Assembly (NCBI GenBank): GCA_946885435.1
Contig: CAMPGL010000027.1
Coordinates: forward strand, 1 to 17,310
Reading direction: 5' to 3'
Source of the DNA: an uncultured Brevundimonas sp.
GTDB lineage: Bacteria > Pseudomonadota > Alphaproteobacteria > Caulobacterales > Caulobacteraceae
DNA: 17,310 nucleotides
The notes under the pieces were generated by a model that saw only the letters and a program-made list of their open reading frames with translations, was not told where the DNA came from and did no database searches. Positions within the stretch are counted from its first letter, which is position 1. Every line of letters begins with the position of its first letter. Shown piece after piece: positions 1-6,965 of the stretch. A program made the position numbers and the translations under genes.

Positions 1-393
1 CTGATCATCGACGCCTTCTCGTCCGACGCGGTGCCGACCCACCTGCTGACGGTCGAGGCCATCGGCGAATACCTGCGCGTGCTGAAGCCCGACGGCGTGC
101 TCGTGCTGCACCTGTCGAACCGCAACCTGGAGATCACCACCCCGGCCATCGCCGCGGCCCAAGCCCTGAACGTGCCGGTCATGCACCAGATCTACGGGGA
201 GAACCCCGACGCGCCCGAGCTCATGGAGTCGTCGACCGAGGCCGTCGTCATCTCGCACACGCCCGAGGGCCTGGCCATGTTCGAGTCCGATCCGCGCTGG
301 AACGGAAACATCCATAGCCGCACCGCCCCGTGGACCGACGACTACGTCAACCTGTTCGGCGCGCTCGTGCGGCAGGTGCAGCTGGAGTACTGA
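1..393 (+). CDS. Spermidine synthase-like protein, C-terminal fragment (5' partial)
   Basis: The reading frame is open from the first base and ends at the TGA at 391-393, leaving about 130 residues of a longer protein. The visible start LIIDAFSSDAVPTHLLT, followed by a 'YLRVLKPDGVLVLHLSNR' stretch, resembles the end of the Rossmann-type methyltransferase fold in spermidine synthase-like proteins. It most resembles the large alphaproteobacterial form in which this domain is fused to an N-terminal multi-helix membrane region. The aspartate in LIIDAFSSDA corresponds to the active-site loop region of polyamine aminopropyltransferases. Whether this protein makes polyamines is unknown, since many fused members lack a proven substrate. 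The N-terminus, including any membrane region, lies outside the window. It converges on bpt. Family assignment is fairly secure; exact function is not. Confidence 0.7.
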   Translation: MIIDAFSSDAVPTHLLTVEAIGEYLRVLKPDGVLVLHLSNRNLEITTPAIAAAQALNVPVMHQIYGENPDAPELMESSTEAVVISHTPEGLAMFESDPRWNGNIHSRTAPWTDDYVNLFGALVRQVQLEY

Positions 394-396
394 GCG

Positions 397-430
397 TCAC
401 CCCGGACGGCGCGTAGCGGCGACCGGGACC
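397..430. repeat. REP-like imperfect hairpin between convergent genes, possible terminator
   Basis: In the 79-nt gap between two convergent genes, CCCGG (401-405) pairs with CCGGG (423-427). Inside this, CG pairs with CG and CGC with GCG around a 3-nt loop, with two mismatched pairs. There is no T-run. The leading 13 bases GCGTCACCCCGGA (394-406) occur again on the minus strand at 12268-12280, so this is probably a member of a dispersed palindromic repeat family. It may also end transcription from one or both sides. Confidence 0.45.
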
Positions 431-472
431 TGAATGCCGGCTGCGCCATCGAGCCTGGGGCCCGGAGAGGGG

Positions 473-1225
473 CTATTCGCTTTCCGGGCTGACGTCGGTG
501 ACGCGCGTCCACCCCTCGTGCCTCAGCACTTCCAGCGGGCGGAAGCGAGACTTGTAGTCCATCTTGGGCGACCCCTGGACCCAGTAGCCGAGGTAGACGT
601 GCTCCAGGCCCACCGTCAGGGCCTGGCGCAGGTGATCCAGCACGATGAACTGGCCGAGGCTGCGGCGCGGCATCTCGGGATCGAAGAAGCTGTAGACCAG
701 CGACAGCCCGTCCGAGAGCAGGTCGACCAGGATGCAGGCCACCAGCCGCCCGGGGCCGTGCGCCTCGACCGTGCGATACTCGATCAGGTGGGTGCGGACG
801 GCCGTGTCCTCGACCATGGCGACATAGTCGAGCCAGCCCATGTCGTTCATGCCGCCGTTCGGGTGGCGCGCGTGCAGATAGCGTTGCAGCAGGTCGAACT
901 GTTCGGCCGTCGCCTCGGCCTCGACCAGGCCGCGGTTGAGGTCCGCATTGCGGTTCAGGATCTTCCGCTGCGAGCGCGAGAAGGTGAAGTCCGCGACCGG
1001 AATCCGCGCCGACAGGCAGGAGTCGCAGGCCTCGCAGGCGGGCCGGTAGGCGATGTTCTGGGAGCGGCGGAAACCCACCTGGGTGAGGGAGTCGTTGACC
1101 AGCGCCCCGTCGGACATCGGCAGATGCGCGAACACCTTCCGCTCGAACTTGCCCGGCAGGTAGGGGCAGGGCGAGGGGCCGGTCAGGAAGAACCTCAGCT
1201 GTCGCGAGGGTACGTGCTGGGTCAC
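473..1225 (-). CDS. bpt: Aspartate/glutamate leucyltransferase (leucyl-tRNA--protein transferase)
   Basis: Bpt transfers leucine from leucyl-tRNA to proteins with N-terminal Asp or Glu, marking them for ClpS/ClpAP degradation in the bacterial N-end rule pathway; it is cytosolic. The 250-residue length is normal for the family. Hallmarks are the early CPYLPG (Cys20), the cysteine cluster RPACEACDSC (Cys64, Cys67, Cys70) followed by ARIPV, and the mid-protein HARHPNGGMNDM stretch typical of ATE-like enzymes. The GTG start at 1225 is the most upstream possible because an in-frame TAG lies four codons before it. A GGAG sits about 15 nt upstream, rather far but usable. It is downstream of motB on the same strand with a 61-nt gap, so co-transcription is possible. 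Called ate in some annotations. Confidence 0.95.
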   Translation of the reverse strand: MTQHVPSRQLRFFLTGPSPCPYLPGKFERKVFAHLPMSDGALVNDSLTQVGFRRSQNIAYRPACEACDSCLSARIPVADFTFSRSQRKILNRNADLNRGLVEAEATAEQFDLLQRYLHARHPNGGMNDMGWLDYVAMVEDTAVRTHLIEYRTVEAHGPGRLVACILVDLLSDGLSLVYSFFDPEMPRRSLGQFIVLDHLRQALTVGLEHVYLGYWVQGSPKMDYKSRFRPLEVLRHEGWTRVTDVSPESE

Positions 1226-1286
1226 CGGCGGGATCTAAGCTCCTTGAACATCTGATTTGGAGCCATGGGAGCGGTTTCCGCAAGCG

Positions 1287-2177
1287 TCAGAGTGACGTGT
1301 CCGCCGGAAGCACCGGCGCTTCCCTGAGAAGTATGATCGCGATGCGACGGTTGCCGGCCAGGGTCGGGTCGTCGGGATAGAGCGGGTCCGACCCGGCCTT
1401 GCCCGAGACCTGGTATATCCGGTCCGCATCCACGCCCGCGCCTTCCAGGATCTGACGCGAGGCGTCGGCCCGGCCCGAGGACAGGGCCCAGTCGCCCGGG
1501 GCGCTGGCGCGCGTGCCGGTCGCCGAGGTGTGACCCGAGATGGTGATCCGGTTGGGCAGCTGGTTGATCACCCGGCTGATGGCGCGCAGCAGCACCCGCG
1601 CCCGCTCGTTCGGCCGGGCCGAGTTCTGCTCGAACATCGAACGCCCCTCCTGGTCGACCAGCTGGATGCGCAGGCCCTCGGGCGTCTGGTCGATGATCAG
1701 GTGGCGGCTGAGTTCCGCCAGCTCGGGCATGTCCTGCATGGCTTGGCGCAGCGAGGCCGCGGCCGAGGCGAAGTCGGCGGCCTCGCGCCGTGCGATCTCC
1801 TCGCGCAGCTCTTCTTCCGAGGCGCTGGACAGGTCGGTGGTGTTGCCCGTCTCGTCCGTCTGGGGCGCTTCGGGCGCCAGCTGGTTGATGACGGCCATGG
1901 AGCCGTCACTCTTGACCCCGTCGTCGCCCAGCGAGGTGCCGCCGAGAATGCCGCCTGAGCCCGAAGTTGAGGGCGAGACGCTGGCCGGTGCGAAATATTC
2001 CGCGATGCCTCGCTTCTGCTCCGGGTCCGTCGTGTTGATCAGCCACATGAGCAGGAAGAAGGCCATCATCGCCGTCACGAAGTCGGCGTAGGCGACCTTC
2101 CAGGCGCCGCCGTGATGCCCATGGCCGGCGACCTTCTTGACCTTCTTGATGAGGATGGGCCGGTCGCTCATCGCCAT
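1287..2177 (-). CDS. motB: Flagellar motor stator protein MotB
   Basis: MotB forms the proton-conducting stator with MotA and anchors it to peptidoglycan. The 296-residue protein has a basic N-terminus, then one membrane helix at about residues 29-48. This helix contains the family signature WKVAYADFVTAMMAFFLLMW with Asp32, the proton-binding residue (same number as in E. coli). A plug/linker region rich in Ser, Gly and acidic residues follows (about 55-150). The C-terminal OmpA-like peptidoglycan-binding domain (about 165-288) contains ISGHTSA (213-219) and NRRI (276-279). The start is ATG at 2177; a second ATG two codons later is possible, but a weak GAAGG fits the first better. No motA is present, so the stator partner must be encoded elsewhere, as in Caulobacter. 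The gene is divergent from the flavin reductase-like gene. Confidence 0.95.
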   Translation of the reverse strand: MAMSDRPILIKKVKKVAGHGHHGGAWKVAYADFVTAMMAFFLLMWLINTTDPEQKRGIAEYFAPASVSPSTSGSGGILGGTSLGDDGVKSDGSMAVINQLAPEAPQTDETGNTTDLSSASEEELREEIARREAADFASAAASLRQAMQDMPELAELSRHLIIDQTPEGLRIQLVDQEGRSMFEQNSARPNERARVLLRAISRVINQLPNRITISGHTSATGTRASAPGDWALSSGRADASRQILEGAGVDADRIYQVSGKAGSDPLYPDDPTLAGNRRIAIILLREAPVLPADTSL

Positions 2178-2191
2178 GGGGTGGGGACGCC

Positions 2192-2223
2192 TTCGAAGCT
2201 GTTCCGTGAACCTGTCGCGTCAA
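2192..2223 (-). promoter_or_regulatory. Possible motB promoter
   Basis: On the minus strand TTGACGC (2223-2217) exactly matches the Caulobacter housekeeping -35 consensus TTGaCgS. The -10 side is weak: GCTTCGAA (2199-2192) after a 17-nt spacer keeps only part of GCTANAWC, and the spacer is longer than the usual 10-14. It sits 15 to 46 bases before the motB start in a short divergent gap. Tentative. Confidence 0.3.
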
Positions 2224-2268
2224 GGTTAAGGGGCCGTTGCGGTTGCGCCCGGGACCCCGCCGCCCTAG

Positions 2269-2772
2269 GTGCGAGGCGTGACACTCCCCGCCAGCCCCGA
2301 GACCGATTCCCGTCCCTTGCGCCGCGCGCTGTCGGGCTTCGCGACCGGCGTGTGCGTGGTGACCGCGGACGGTCCCGACGGGCCCGTCGGGATCACCGTC
2401 AACTCCTTCACCTCGGTCTCGCTCAATCCGCCCACCGTTCTGTGGAGCCTGGGACGACGGTCGGACCGCTGGCCGGTCTTCTCGACCGCCGAGCGATTCG
2501 CCGTCCAGGTGCTGGACGGGAGAGGCGAGGACGCCTGCCGCCGCTTCGCGTGGGGCGACCCCAGGCTCGCGCCCGAGGAGGTCCTGCGCGAGGGCGACGG
2601 TCCGCCGATGATCGAGGGCTGGGTCTCGCGCTTCCTGTGCCGGACGACTCGGCGCATCGACGCCGGGGACCACATGCTGATCCTCGCCGAGGTCGAAAGC
2701 TTCGAAACTCGCGAGCGCGACGGCCTTCTCTTCTTCAAGGGAAGCTACAGCCAGGCCAGGGGGGCGGAATGA
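2269..2772 (+). CDS. Flavin reductase-like domain protein (FMN-binding split barrel)
   Basis: At 167 residues this matches small NAD(P)H:flavin oxidoreductases such as reductase components of two-component flavin monooxygenases, which supply reduced FMN or FAD to a partner oxygenase. Residues 16-60, with LRRALSGFATGVCVVTA and then GITVNSFTSVSLNPPTVLWSL, carry the usual family signature; the Ser/Thr-rich stretch is the flavin-binding region. The C-terminal half has HMLILAEVESFE and a terminal 'GLLFFKGSYSQ', also typical. The start is uncertain: GTG at 2269 is used here, but GTG at 2278 is equally possible and neither has a clear ribosome site. The stop overlaps the next gene's start as ATGA (2769-2772), indicating translational coupling. 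No oxygenase partner is in the window, so the physiological acceptor is unknown. Confidence 0.85.
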   Translation: MRGVTLPASPETDSRPLRRALSGFATGVCVVTADGPDGPVGITVNSFTSVSLNPPTVLWSLGRRSDRWPVFSTAERFAVQVLDGRGEDACRRFAWGDPRLAPEEVLREGDGPPMIEGWVSRFLCRTTRRIDAGDHMLILAEVESFETRERDGLLFFKGSYSQARGAE

Positions 2773-3635
2773 AGATCGGGTTCGCAGGTCTGGGTGTGAT
2801 GGGCGGGCCCATGGCGGGCCACCTTGTCCGCGCGGGCCATGAGGTGCGCGGCTTCAACCGTTCGCCCGCCAAGGCTCAGGCCTGGGCCGAGGCGCACGGC
2901 GGCGTCTTCGCGGCCACGCCCGCCGAGGCGGCCGAGGGCGCCGAGCTGTTCATCCTGTGCGTCGGCAATGACGACGACGTGCGCGAGGTGGTCACCGCCG
3001 CGATCGATGCGGCGCCGGCCAGCTGCGTCTTCGTCGATCACACCACGACATCGGCGAAGGTCGCGCGCGAGCTGGCGGAGCTGACGGCGCGCTGGTCCTG
3101 CGCCTTCGTCGACGCTCCGGTGTCAGGCGGCCAGGCGGGAGCCGAGGCTGGCCAGCTCAGCGTCATGGCCGGCGGCGAGGCCGAGGCCCTGGCCCGCGCC
3201 GAGTCGGCGATGAAGACCTACTCCAAGGCCATCAAGCACATGGGCCCCGTCGGGTCCGGCCAGCTGACCAAGATGGTCAACCAGATCTGCATCGCCGGCG
3301 TTGTCCAGGGCCTGGCCGAGGCCGTGACCTTCGCCCAGGCGGCGGGCCTCGACACCGACGCGGTCTATGACGCCGTGTCCAAGGGCGCGGCCCAGTCCTG
3401 GCAGATGGACAACCGCTGGAAGACGATGGCGAAGGGCGAGTTCGAGTTCGGCTTCGCCGTCGACTGGATGCGCAAGGACCTCGGCCTAGTGCTGGAGGAG
3501 GCCCGCGCCAACGGCTCGCACCTGGCCCTGACCGCCCTGGTCGACCAGTTCTATTCCGAGGTCCAGGCCATGGGCGGGGCGCGCTGGGACACCTCCAGCC
3601 TGGCCGCTCGGCTGCAGGACCGCCGCCGCCCGTGA
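2769..3635 (+). CDS. NAD(P)-dependent beta-hydroxyacid dehydrogenase (3-hydroxyisobutyrate dehydrogenase family)
   Basis: A 288-residue cytosolic dehydrogenase of the family that includes 3-hydroxyisobutyrate, tartronate-semialdehyde and glyoxylate/succinic-semialdehyde reductases. The N-terminal Rossmann domain starts with GLGVMG (7-12). Substrate-binding DAPVSGG is at 115-121 and the catalytic KMVNQ has Lys168. The all-alpha C-terminal domain follows, with QSWQMDNR and FAVDWMRKDL. The ATG lies inside the preceding stop (ATGA) with a purine-rich AGGGGGGCGG just upstream. The stop overlaps the next start as GTGA (3632-3635). It differs clearly from the MmsB in the valine cluster at 11368, so it probably uses another 3-hydroxy acid. 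Asn30-Arg31 after the second beta strand, in place of an acidic residue, suggests NADP(H) preference; this is inference. Confidence 0.88.
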   Translation: MKIGFAGLGVMGGPMAGHLVRAGHEVRGFNRSPAKAQAWAEAHGGVFAATPAEAAEGAELFILCVGNDDDVREVVTAAIDAAPASCVFVDHTTTSAKVARELAELTARWSCAFVDAPVSGGQAGAEAGQLSVMAGGEAEALARAESAMKTYSKAIKHMGPVGSGQLTKMVNQICIAGVVQGLAEAVTFAQAAGLDTDAVYDAVSKGAAQSWQMDNRWKTMAKGEFEFGFAVDWMRKDLGLVLEEARANGSHLALTALVDQFYSEVQAMGGARWDTSSLAARLQDRRRP

Positions 3636-4855
3636 GGACGTCGAGCCTCATCGCGCTCTGCGGGGCAGCCGGGGCGGGGGCGCTGTTGCTCGGCATGCTG
3701 GTGGGCGAGGCGGTCGCGCAGCGAGAGCCTGCGCCGGTCGCCCATCCGCAGGACCAGAGCATCACCCTCGCGCCGCTCGCCGTGGACGCCGCGGCCCTCC
3801 CGCGCCTGCGCGCGCGGCTGGATGAGCTGGAGGCCCAGGGCCGGTTCATGGGCGTCGTCATCGTCGCCAAGGGCGACCGCCTGCTGATGCGCGAGGCCTA
3901 TGGCCCGTCCGACGCCGAGACGGGCCGGGCCAATGCGACCGACGACCGCTTCCGCCTGGCGTCGGTCAGCAAACAGTTCACCGCCGCCGCCGTCCTGAGC
4001 CTGCAGGACGAAGGGCGGCTCTCGGTCGACGACCCCGTCTGCCGCTGGATCACGCCGTGTCCGCAAGGCTGGGAGACGATCCGCCTGACGCACCTGCTTA
4101 GCCACAGTTCGGGCCTGCCGGACCTGATGGATCGCCCCGGCTGGGGCGACCGCCGGGTGGCCCCCGCGACCCTGGCCGAGCTGACGGCCGAGACCACGTC
4201 CTTCCGTCCGCGCTTCGAGCCCGGCGCGCGCGCCGACTACAACAACGCGGCCTACAATCTGCTGGCCGATATCGTGGAGCGGGCCAGCGGCCAGACCTAC
4301 GAAGACTTCCTCGAAGAGGCCTTCTTCGAACCGCTGGGCATGGACGACACCGGGTCGGACGCGGACGCCGGAGGCCATGACATCGTCAAGGGCCACAACG
4401 GCAGCTCGCGGGGCCCTGTCCACGGCCCGCTGCCCAACGTCTCGATCATCGCCGGCGCCGGCGCCCTCTATTCGACCGCCGACGACATGCTGACCTGGCA
4501 GCGTGCGCTGCACAGCGGTCATCTGCTGTCGCCGGAGAGCTATCGGCTGATGATCGCCGACCATGCCCCCGCCGATCAGGGGCTGCGGCCCGGCGCGCGC
4601 CCGCGCGGCTGGGGCTTCGGCCTGTTCACCAGTGACCTGGGTTCGGGCGCCGACCCGCAGTTTCACGCCCCGCAGATCTACCACACCGGCAGCTGGGCCG
4701 GTTTCCGCAACATGGTCAGCTATCTGCCGGGACAGGAGGTGTCGGTGGTCGTCCTGACCAACAACTACCACCAGCGGGACACGGTCTTCCTGATCGTCCA
4801 GCAGGCCATGGCCGAGGCCATCGGCGCGCCGTTCCCGACGGGTCTGCAGCAGTAG
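3632..4855 (+). CDS. Exported serine hydrolase, beta-lactamase/penicillin-binding fold (class C-like)
   Basis: This 407-residue protein has an N-terminal hydrophobic segment (about 5-26) followed by AVAQ, consistent with a signal peptide and a periplasmic location. The catalytic triad motifs of serine beta-lactamase-fold hydrolases are all present: SVSK (Ser111, Lys114), YNN (Tyr203, Asn205) and HTG (351-353). LSHSSGLPD (156-164) is also characteristic of this family, which includes esterases, D-aminopeptidases and class C-like enzymes. The substrate cannot be told, and antibiotic resistance should not be assumed. GTG at 3632 overlaps the preceding stop as GTGA and gives a complete signal peptide. 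No ribosome site is obvious, so translation probably depends on coupling. Its stop is one base from that of the convergent VOC gene. Confidence 0.88.
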   Translation: MRTSSLIALCGAAGAGALLLGMLVGEAVAQREPAPVAHPQDQSITLAPLAVDAAALPRLRARLDELEAQGRFMGVVIVAKGDRLLMREAYGPSDAETGRANATDDRFRLASVSKQFTAAAVLSLQDEGRLSVDDPVCRWITPCPQGWETIRLTHLLSHSSGLPDLMDRPGWGDRRVAPATLAELTAETTSFRPRFEPGARADYNNAAYNLLADIVERASGQTYEDFLEEAFFEPLGMDDTGSDADAGGHDIVKGHNGSSRGPVHGPLPNVSIIAGAGALYSTADDMLTWQRALHSGHLLSPESYRLMIADHAPADQGLRPGARPRGWGFGLFTSDLGSGADPQFHAPQIYHTGSWAGFRNMVSYLPGQEVSVVVLTNNYHQRDTVFLIVQQAMAEAIGAPFPTGLQQ

Positions 4856-4856
4856 A

Positions 4857-5282
4857 TCAGGCGGCGGCGGGGATCGTGTTGACCATCCACGGCACGCCGA
4901 ACCGGTCGATCAGCGAGCCATAGCCCGGCGACCAGAAGGTTTCCTGGAAGGGCATCACCACCCGGCCGCCTTCCGACAGGGAGTCGAACCAGCGCCGGGC
5001 CTGGTCGGCATCCTCGGTGTGCAGGGTGACGTCGAAGCCGTTCTTGGGCTTTTCGATGTTGGGCGCGAACTCCGGACCCATGTCGGCGCCCATGATCGCC
5101 TGGTCTCCGACCTCCAGCCAGCAGTGCATCAGCCAGTCCTTGTAGTGCGGCGGCACCTGCATGTCGGGCGGACCCTCGCCATACGGATAGGCGGCGGTGA
5201 CCTTGCCGCCCAGCACCCGGGCATAGAACTCGAAGGCTTCACGGCACTGGCCGTTGAAGCTGAGGCTGGTGACGATCTTCAT
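4857..5282 (-). CDS. VOC superfamily protein, PhnB-like (glyoxalase fold)
   Basis: The 141-residue protein has the two beta-alpha-beta-beta-beta modules of the vicinal oxygen chelate fold. Signs are an N-terminal 'SLSFNGQCREAFEFYARVLGG', a central stretch around ADMGPEF, and the ending 'FWSPGYGSLIDRFGVPWMVN', which is diagnostic of the PhnB / 3-demethylubiquinone-9 3-methyltransferase-like group. Members lack an established single activity; some resemble dioxygenases or glyoxalases, many are only dimeric ligand-binding proteins. A very strong ribosome site, GGAGGGAGGA, precedes the ATG at 5282. It follows hemB on the same strand after 97 nt, so it may be read through from hemB or have its own promoter. 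No functional link to heme synthesis can be shown. Confidence 0.85.
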   Translation of the reverse strand: MKIVTSLSFNGQCREAFEFYARVLGGKVTAAYPYGEGPPDMQVPPHYKDWLMHCWLEVGDQAIMGADMGPEFAPNIEKPKNGFDVTLHTEDADQARRWFDSLSEGGRVVMPFQETFWSPGYGSLIDRFGVPWMVNTIPAAA

Positions 5283-5382
5283 GGGGTCCTCCCTCCGGCG
5301 CCGACCGTGGCGTTCTCCTAGGACGAACAGGAAACACCCGATCCCGACAGGGCGGAAATGAATTTCTCGTCCGCGACCGCGT

Positions 5383-6384
5383 CTAGCCGGCCAGCAGCCG
5401 GGCGGCCTTCGGCGCGAAATAGGTCAGCACGCCCGCGCAGCCGGCGCGCTTGAAGCCGGTCAGGGTCTCCAGGATGGCGCGGTCCTCGTCCAGCCAGCCG
5501 TTGGCGACCGCGGCCTGGATCATCGCGTATTCGCCGGACACCTGGTAGGCGAAGGTCGGGACGCGGAAGGCCTCGACGACGCGCCGGACGATGTCGAGGT
5601 AGGGCATGCCCGGCTTGACCATGACCATGTCGGCGCCCTCTGCCAGATCCATGGCGACTTCGCGCAGCGCCTCGTCGGTGTTGGCGAAATCCATCTGGTA
5701 GGTTTTCTTGTCGCCGCTCAACGCCCTGGCCGAGCCCACGGCGTCGCGGTACGGCCCGTAGAAGGCCGAGGCGTACTTGGCCGCATAGGACAGGATCATC
5801 GTGTCCTGCAGGCCGTTGGCCTCCAGCGCCTCGCGGATGGCGGCGACCCGGCCGTCCATCATGTCGGACGGAGCGACGATGTTGGCCCCGGCGTGGGCGT
5901 GGATGAAGGCCTGTTCGGCCAGACGCTCCAGCGTCGCGTCGTTGAGGATGCGACCGTCCTCCAGCACCCCGTCGTGGCCGTGGTCTGTGTAGCAGTCGAG
6001 CGCCACGTCGGTGATGACGCCGACTTCGGGCGCGGCGTCCTTGATGGCCTTGACGCACTCCGGGACCAGCCCGTCCGGATCGGTCGCGCCCGTGCCGACC
6101 GTATCCTTGATCGACGGGTCGACGTTGGGGAACAGGGCCACGGCCGGGATGCCCAGGTCGCGGGCCTCGACCGCCGCCTTCGCGGCCTCCTTAGGCGACA
6201 GGCGGAAGACGCCCGGCATGGACGGCACCGGCACTCGGTCGTCCGAGCCGTCGTGGACGATCAGCGGCCAGACCAGGTCGGCGGGCGTCACCACGGCCTC
6301 GGCGACCAGCCGGCGGATCCACGGCGCCGAGCGCAGACGGCGCGGCCGCGCGAAGGGGAACAGGGCGGGCGAGGGCGGATGCAT
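5383..6384 (-). CDS. hemB: Delta-aminolevulinic acid dehydratase (porphobilinogen synthase)
   Basis: HemB condenses two 5-aminolevulinate molecules to porphobilinogen, the second committed step of tetrapyrrole synthesis. The protein is 333 residues, a normal length. Two Schiff-base lysines lie in SYAAKYASAFYGP (Lys203) and MVMVKPGMPYLD (Lys257). The metal site at 126-139 reads DVALDCYTDHGHDG. This fits the DxALDx(Y/F)x3G(H/Q)DG pattern of enzymes lacking the three zinc cysteines, so activity should be zinc-independent with Mg2+ as effector. The start is ATG at 6384; the frame stays open further upstream to 6819, but that stretch is antisense-like shadow overlapping the membrane protein gene. 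The gene lies 8 nt after the DUF4870-like gene on the same strand, suggesting an operon. Its substrate is produced by HemA at 14349. Confidence 0.96.
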   Translation of the reverse strand: MHPPSPALFPFARPRRLRSAPWIRRLVAEAVVTPADLVWPLIVHDGSDDRVPVPSMPGVFRLSPKEAAKAAVEARDLGIPAVALFPNVDPSIKDTVGTGATDPDGLVPECVKAIKDAAPEVGVITDVALDCYTDHGHDGVLEDGRILNDATLERLAEQAFIHAHAGANIVAPSDMMDGRVAAIREALEANGLQDTMILSYAAKYASAFYGPYRDAVGSARALSGDKKTYQMDFANTDEALREVAMDLAEGADMVMVKPGMPYLDIVRRVVEAFRVPTFAYQVSGEYAMIQAAVANGWLDEDRAILETLTGFKRAGCAGVLTYFAPKAARLLAG

Positions 6385-6392
6385 GGGCGAAC

Positions 6393-6878
6393 TCAGGACT
6401 GCAGGCGGCCGATCGGCCGTCCGCCGCTCAGGCGGACCGCGCCGACGATCGAGGTGAGAACCATCCAGAAGCCGCAGGCGACCCAGGCGGCCGCAGAGAC
6501 CAGCACCCCGATGAAGGTCACCATCGGGAACGACATCTCCATGTCCTGCGAGACCGCGTCCCAGGCGTCCGACGGCATGTTGGCGAAGACGTAACGGAGG
6601 ATGTCGGCGAACAGGAAACCGACCCCGACCACCAGCGCCAGCGCCGCGATCAGCGCCAGTACGAAGCCGATCCAGAAGGTGCGGATCTGGAAACGGTAGT
6701 GGCTGGCCTCCAGCGGCGGGGCCTCGGGCTTGCGCACATAGGCGATGACCACGCCGATCAGCCCAGTCAGGCCCACGACGAAGGGCGCGGCGAACATCAG
6801 GGCGTAGACGACATAGCAAAGGGTGCGATCGTCGCTCGACGAAGGCGAGGCGGCTCCACTAGAACCTGCGTCCGACAT
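6393..6878 (-). CDS. DUF4870-like small integral membrane protein
   Basis: A 161-residue protein with a Ser/Ala-rich hydrophilic N-terminus (1-18) and hydrophobic stretches at about 19-47, 67-93 and 118-147, suggesting three or four membrane helices. The segment ASHYRFQIRTFWIG (58-71), with a His and Arg before a membrane helix, resembles the conserved core of the DUF4870 family, whose function is unknown. The ATG at 6878 is preferred over an alternative at 6905 because GGGAG lies about 6 nt upstream of it. The gene is directly upstream of hemB with 8 nt between them, so the two are probably co-transcribed. No catalytic motif is visible. Confidence 0.75.
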   Translation of the reverse strand: MSDAGSSGAASPSSSDDRTLCYVVYALMFAAPFVVGLTGLIGVVIAYVRKPEAPPLEASHYRFQIRTFWIGFVLALIAALALVVGVGFLFADILRYVFANMPSDAWDAVSQDMEMSFPMVTFIGVLVSAAAWVACGFWMVLTSIVGAVRLSGGRPIGRLQS

Positions 6879-6932
6879 GGGCGACTCCCGGCGGCCGATA
6901 GCCAAGGTCCGCCGCTTAGCCCGAATTCACGA

Positions 6933-6947
6933 CGGCGGGAACCGCCG
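6933..6947 (+). other. Small GC hairpin in the leader of the acyl-CoA dehydrogenase gene
   Basis: CGGCGG (6933-6938) and CCGCCG (6942-6947) form a perfect 6-bp stem around a GAA loop, ending 18 nt before the ATG and just upstream of the AGGAACAGGA ribosome site. It could affect mRNA stability or access to the ribosome site. In such GC-rich DNA a chance origin is also possible. I could not identify a convincing promoter in this 87-nt divergent gap. Confidence 0.25.
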
Positions 6948-6965
6948 CAGCCAGGAACAGGATTG

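Noticed and set aside
2769..3635. Calling this dehydrogenase mmsB
   Set aside because: It lacks the YYPWPGP...NRNYDGGF marker seen in the real MmsB at 11368 and lies outside the valine cluster.
3551..4771. A 406-codon minus-strand open frame opposite the serine hydrolase
   Set aside because: The plus strand carries all three catalytic motifs of a known family; the opposite frame shows none and no ribosome site.
3632..4855. Calling the serine hydrolase an antibiotic-resistance beta-lactamase
   Set aside because: The motifs define a broad fold family of esterases and peptidases; nothing in the sequence or context supports resistance.
6385..6819. N-terminal extension of hemB to 6819
   Set aside because: The extra residues overlap the DUF4870-like gene in another frame and look like shadow translation; the family N-terminus begins at the ATG at 6384.
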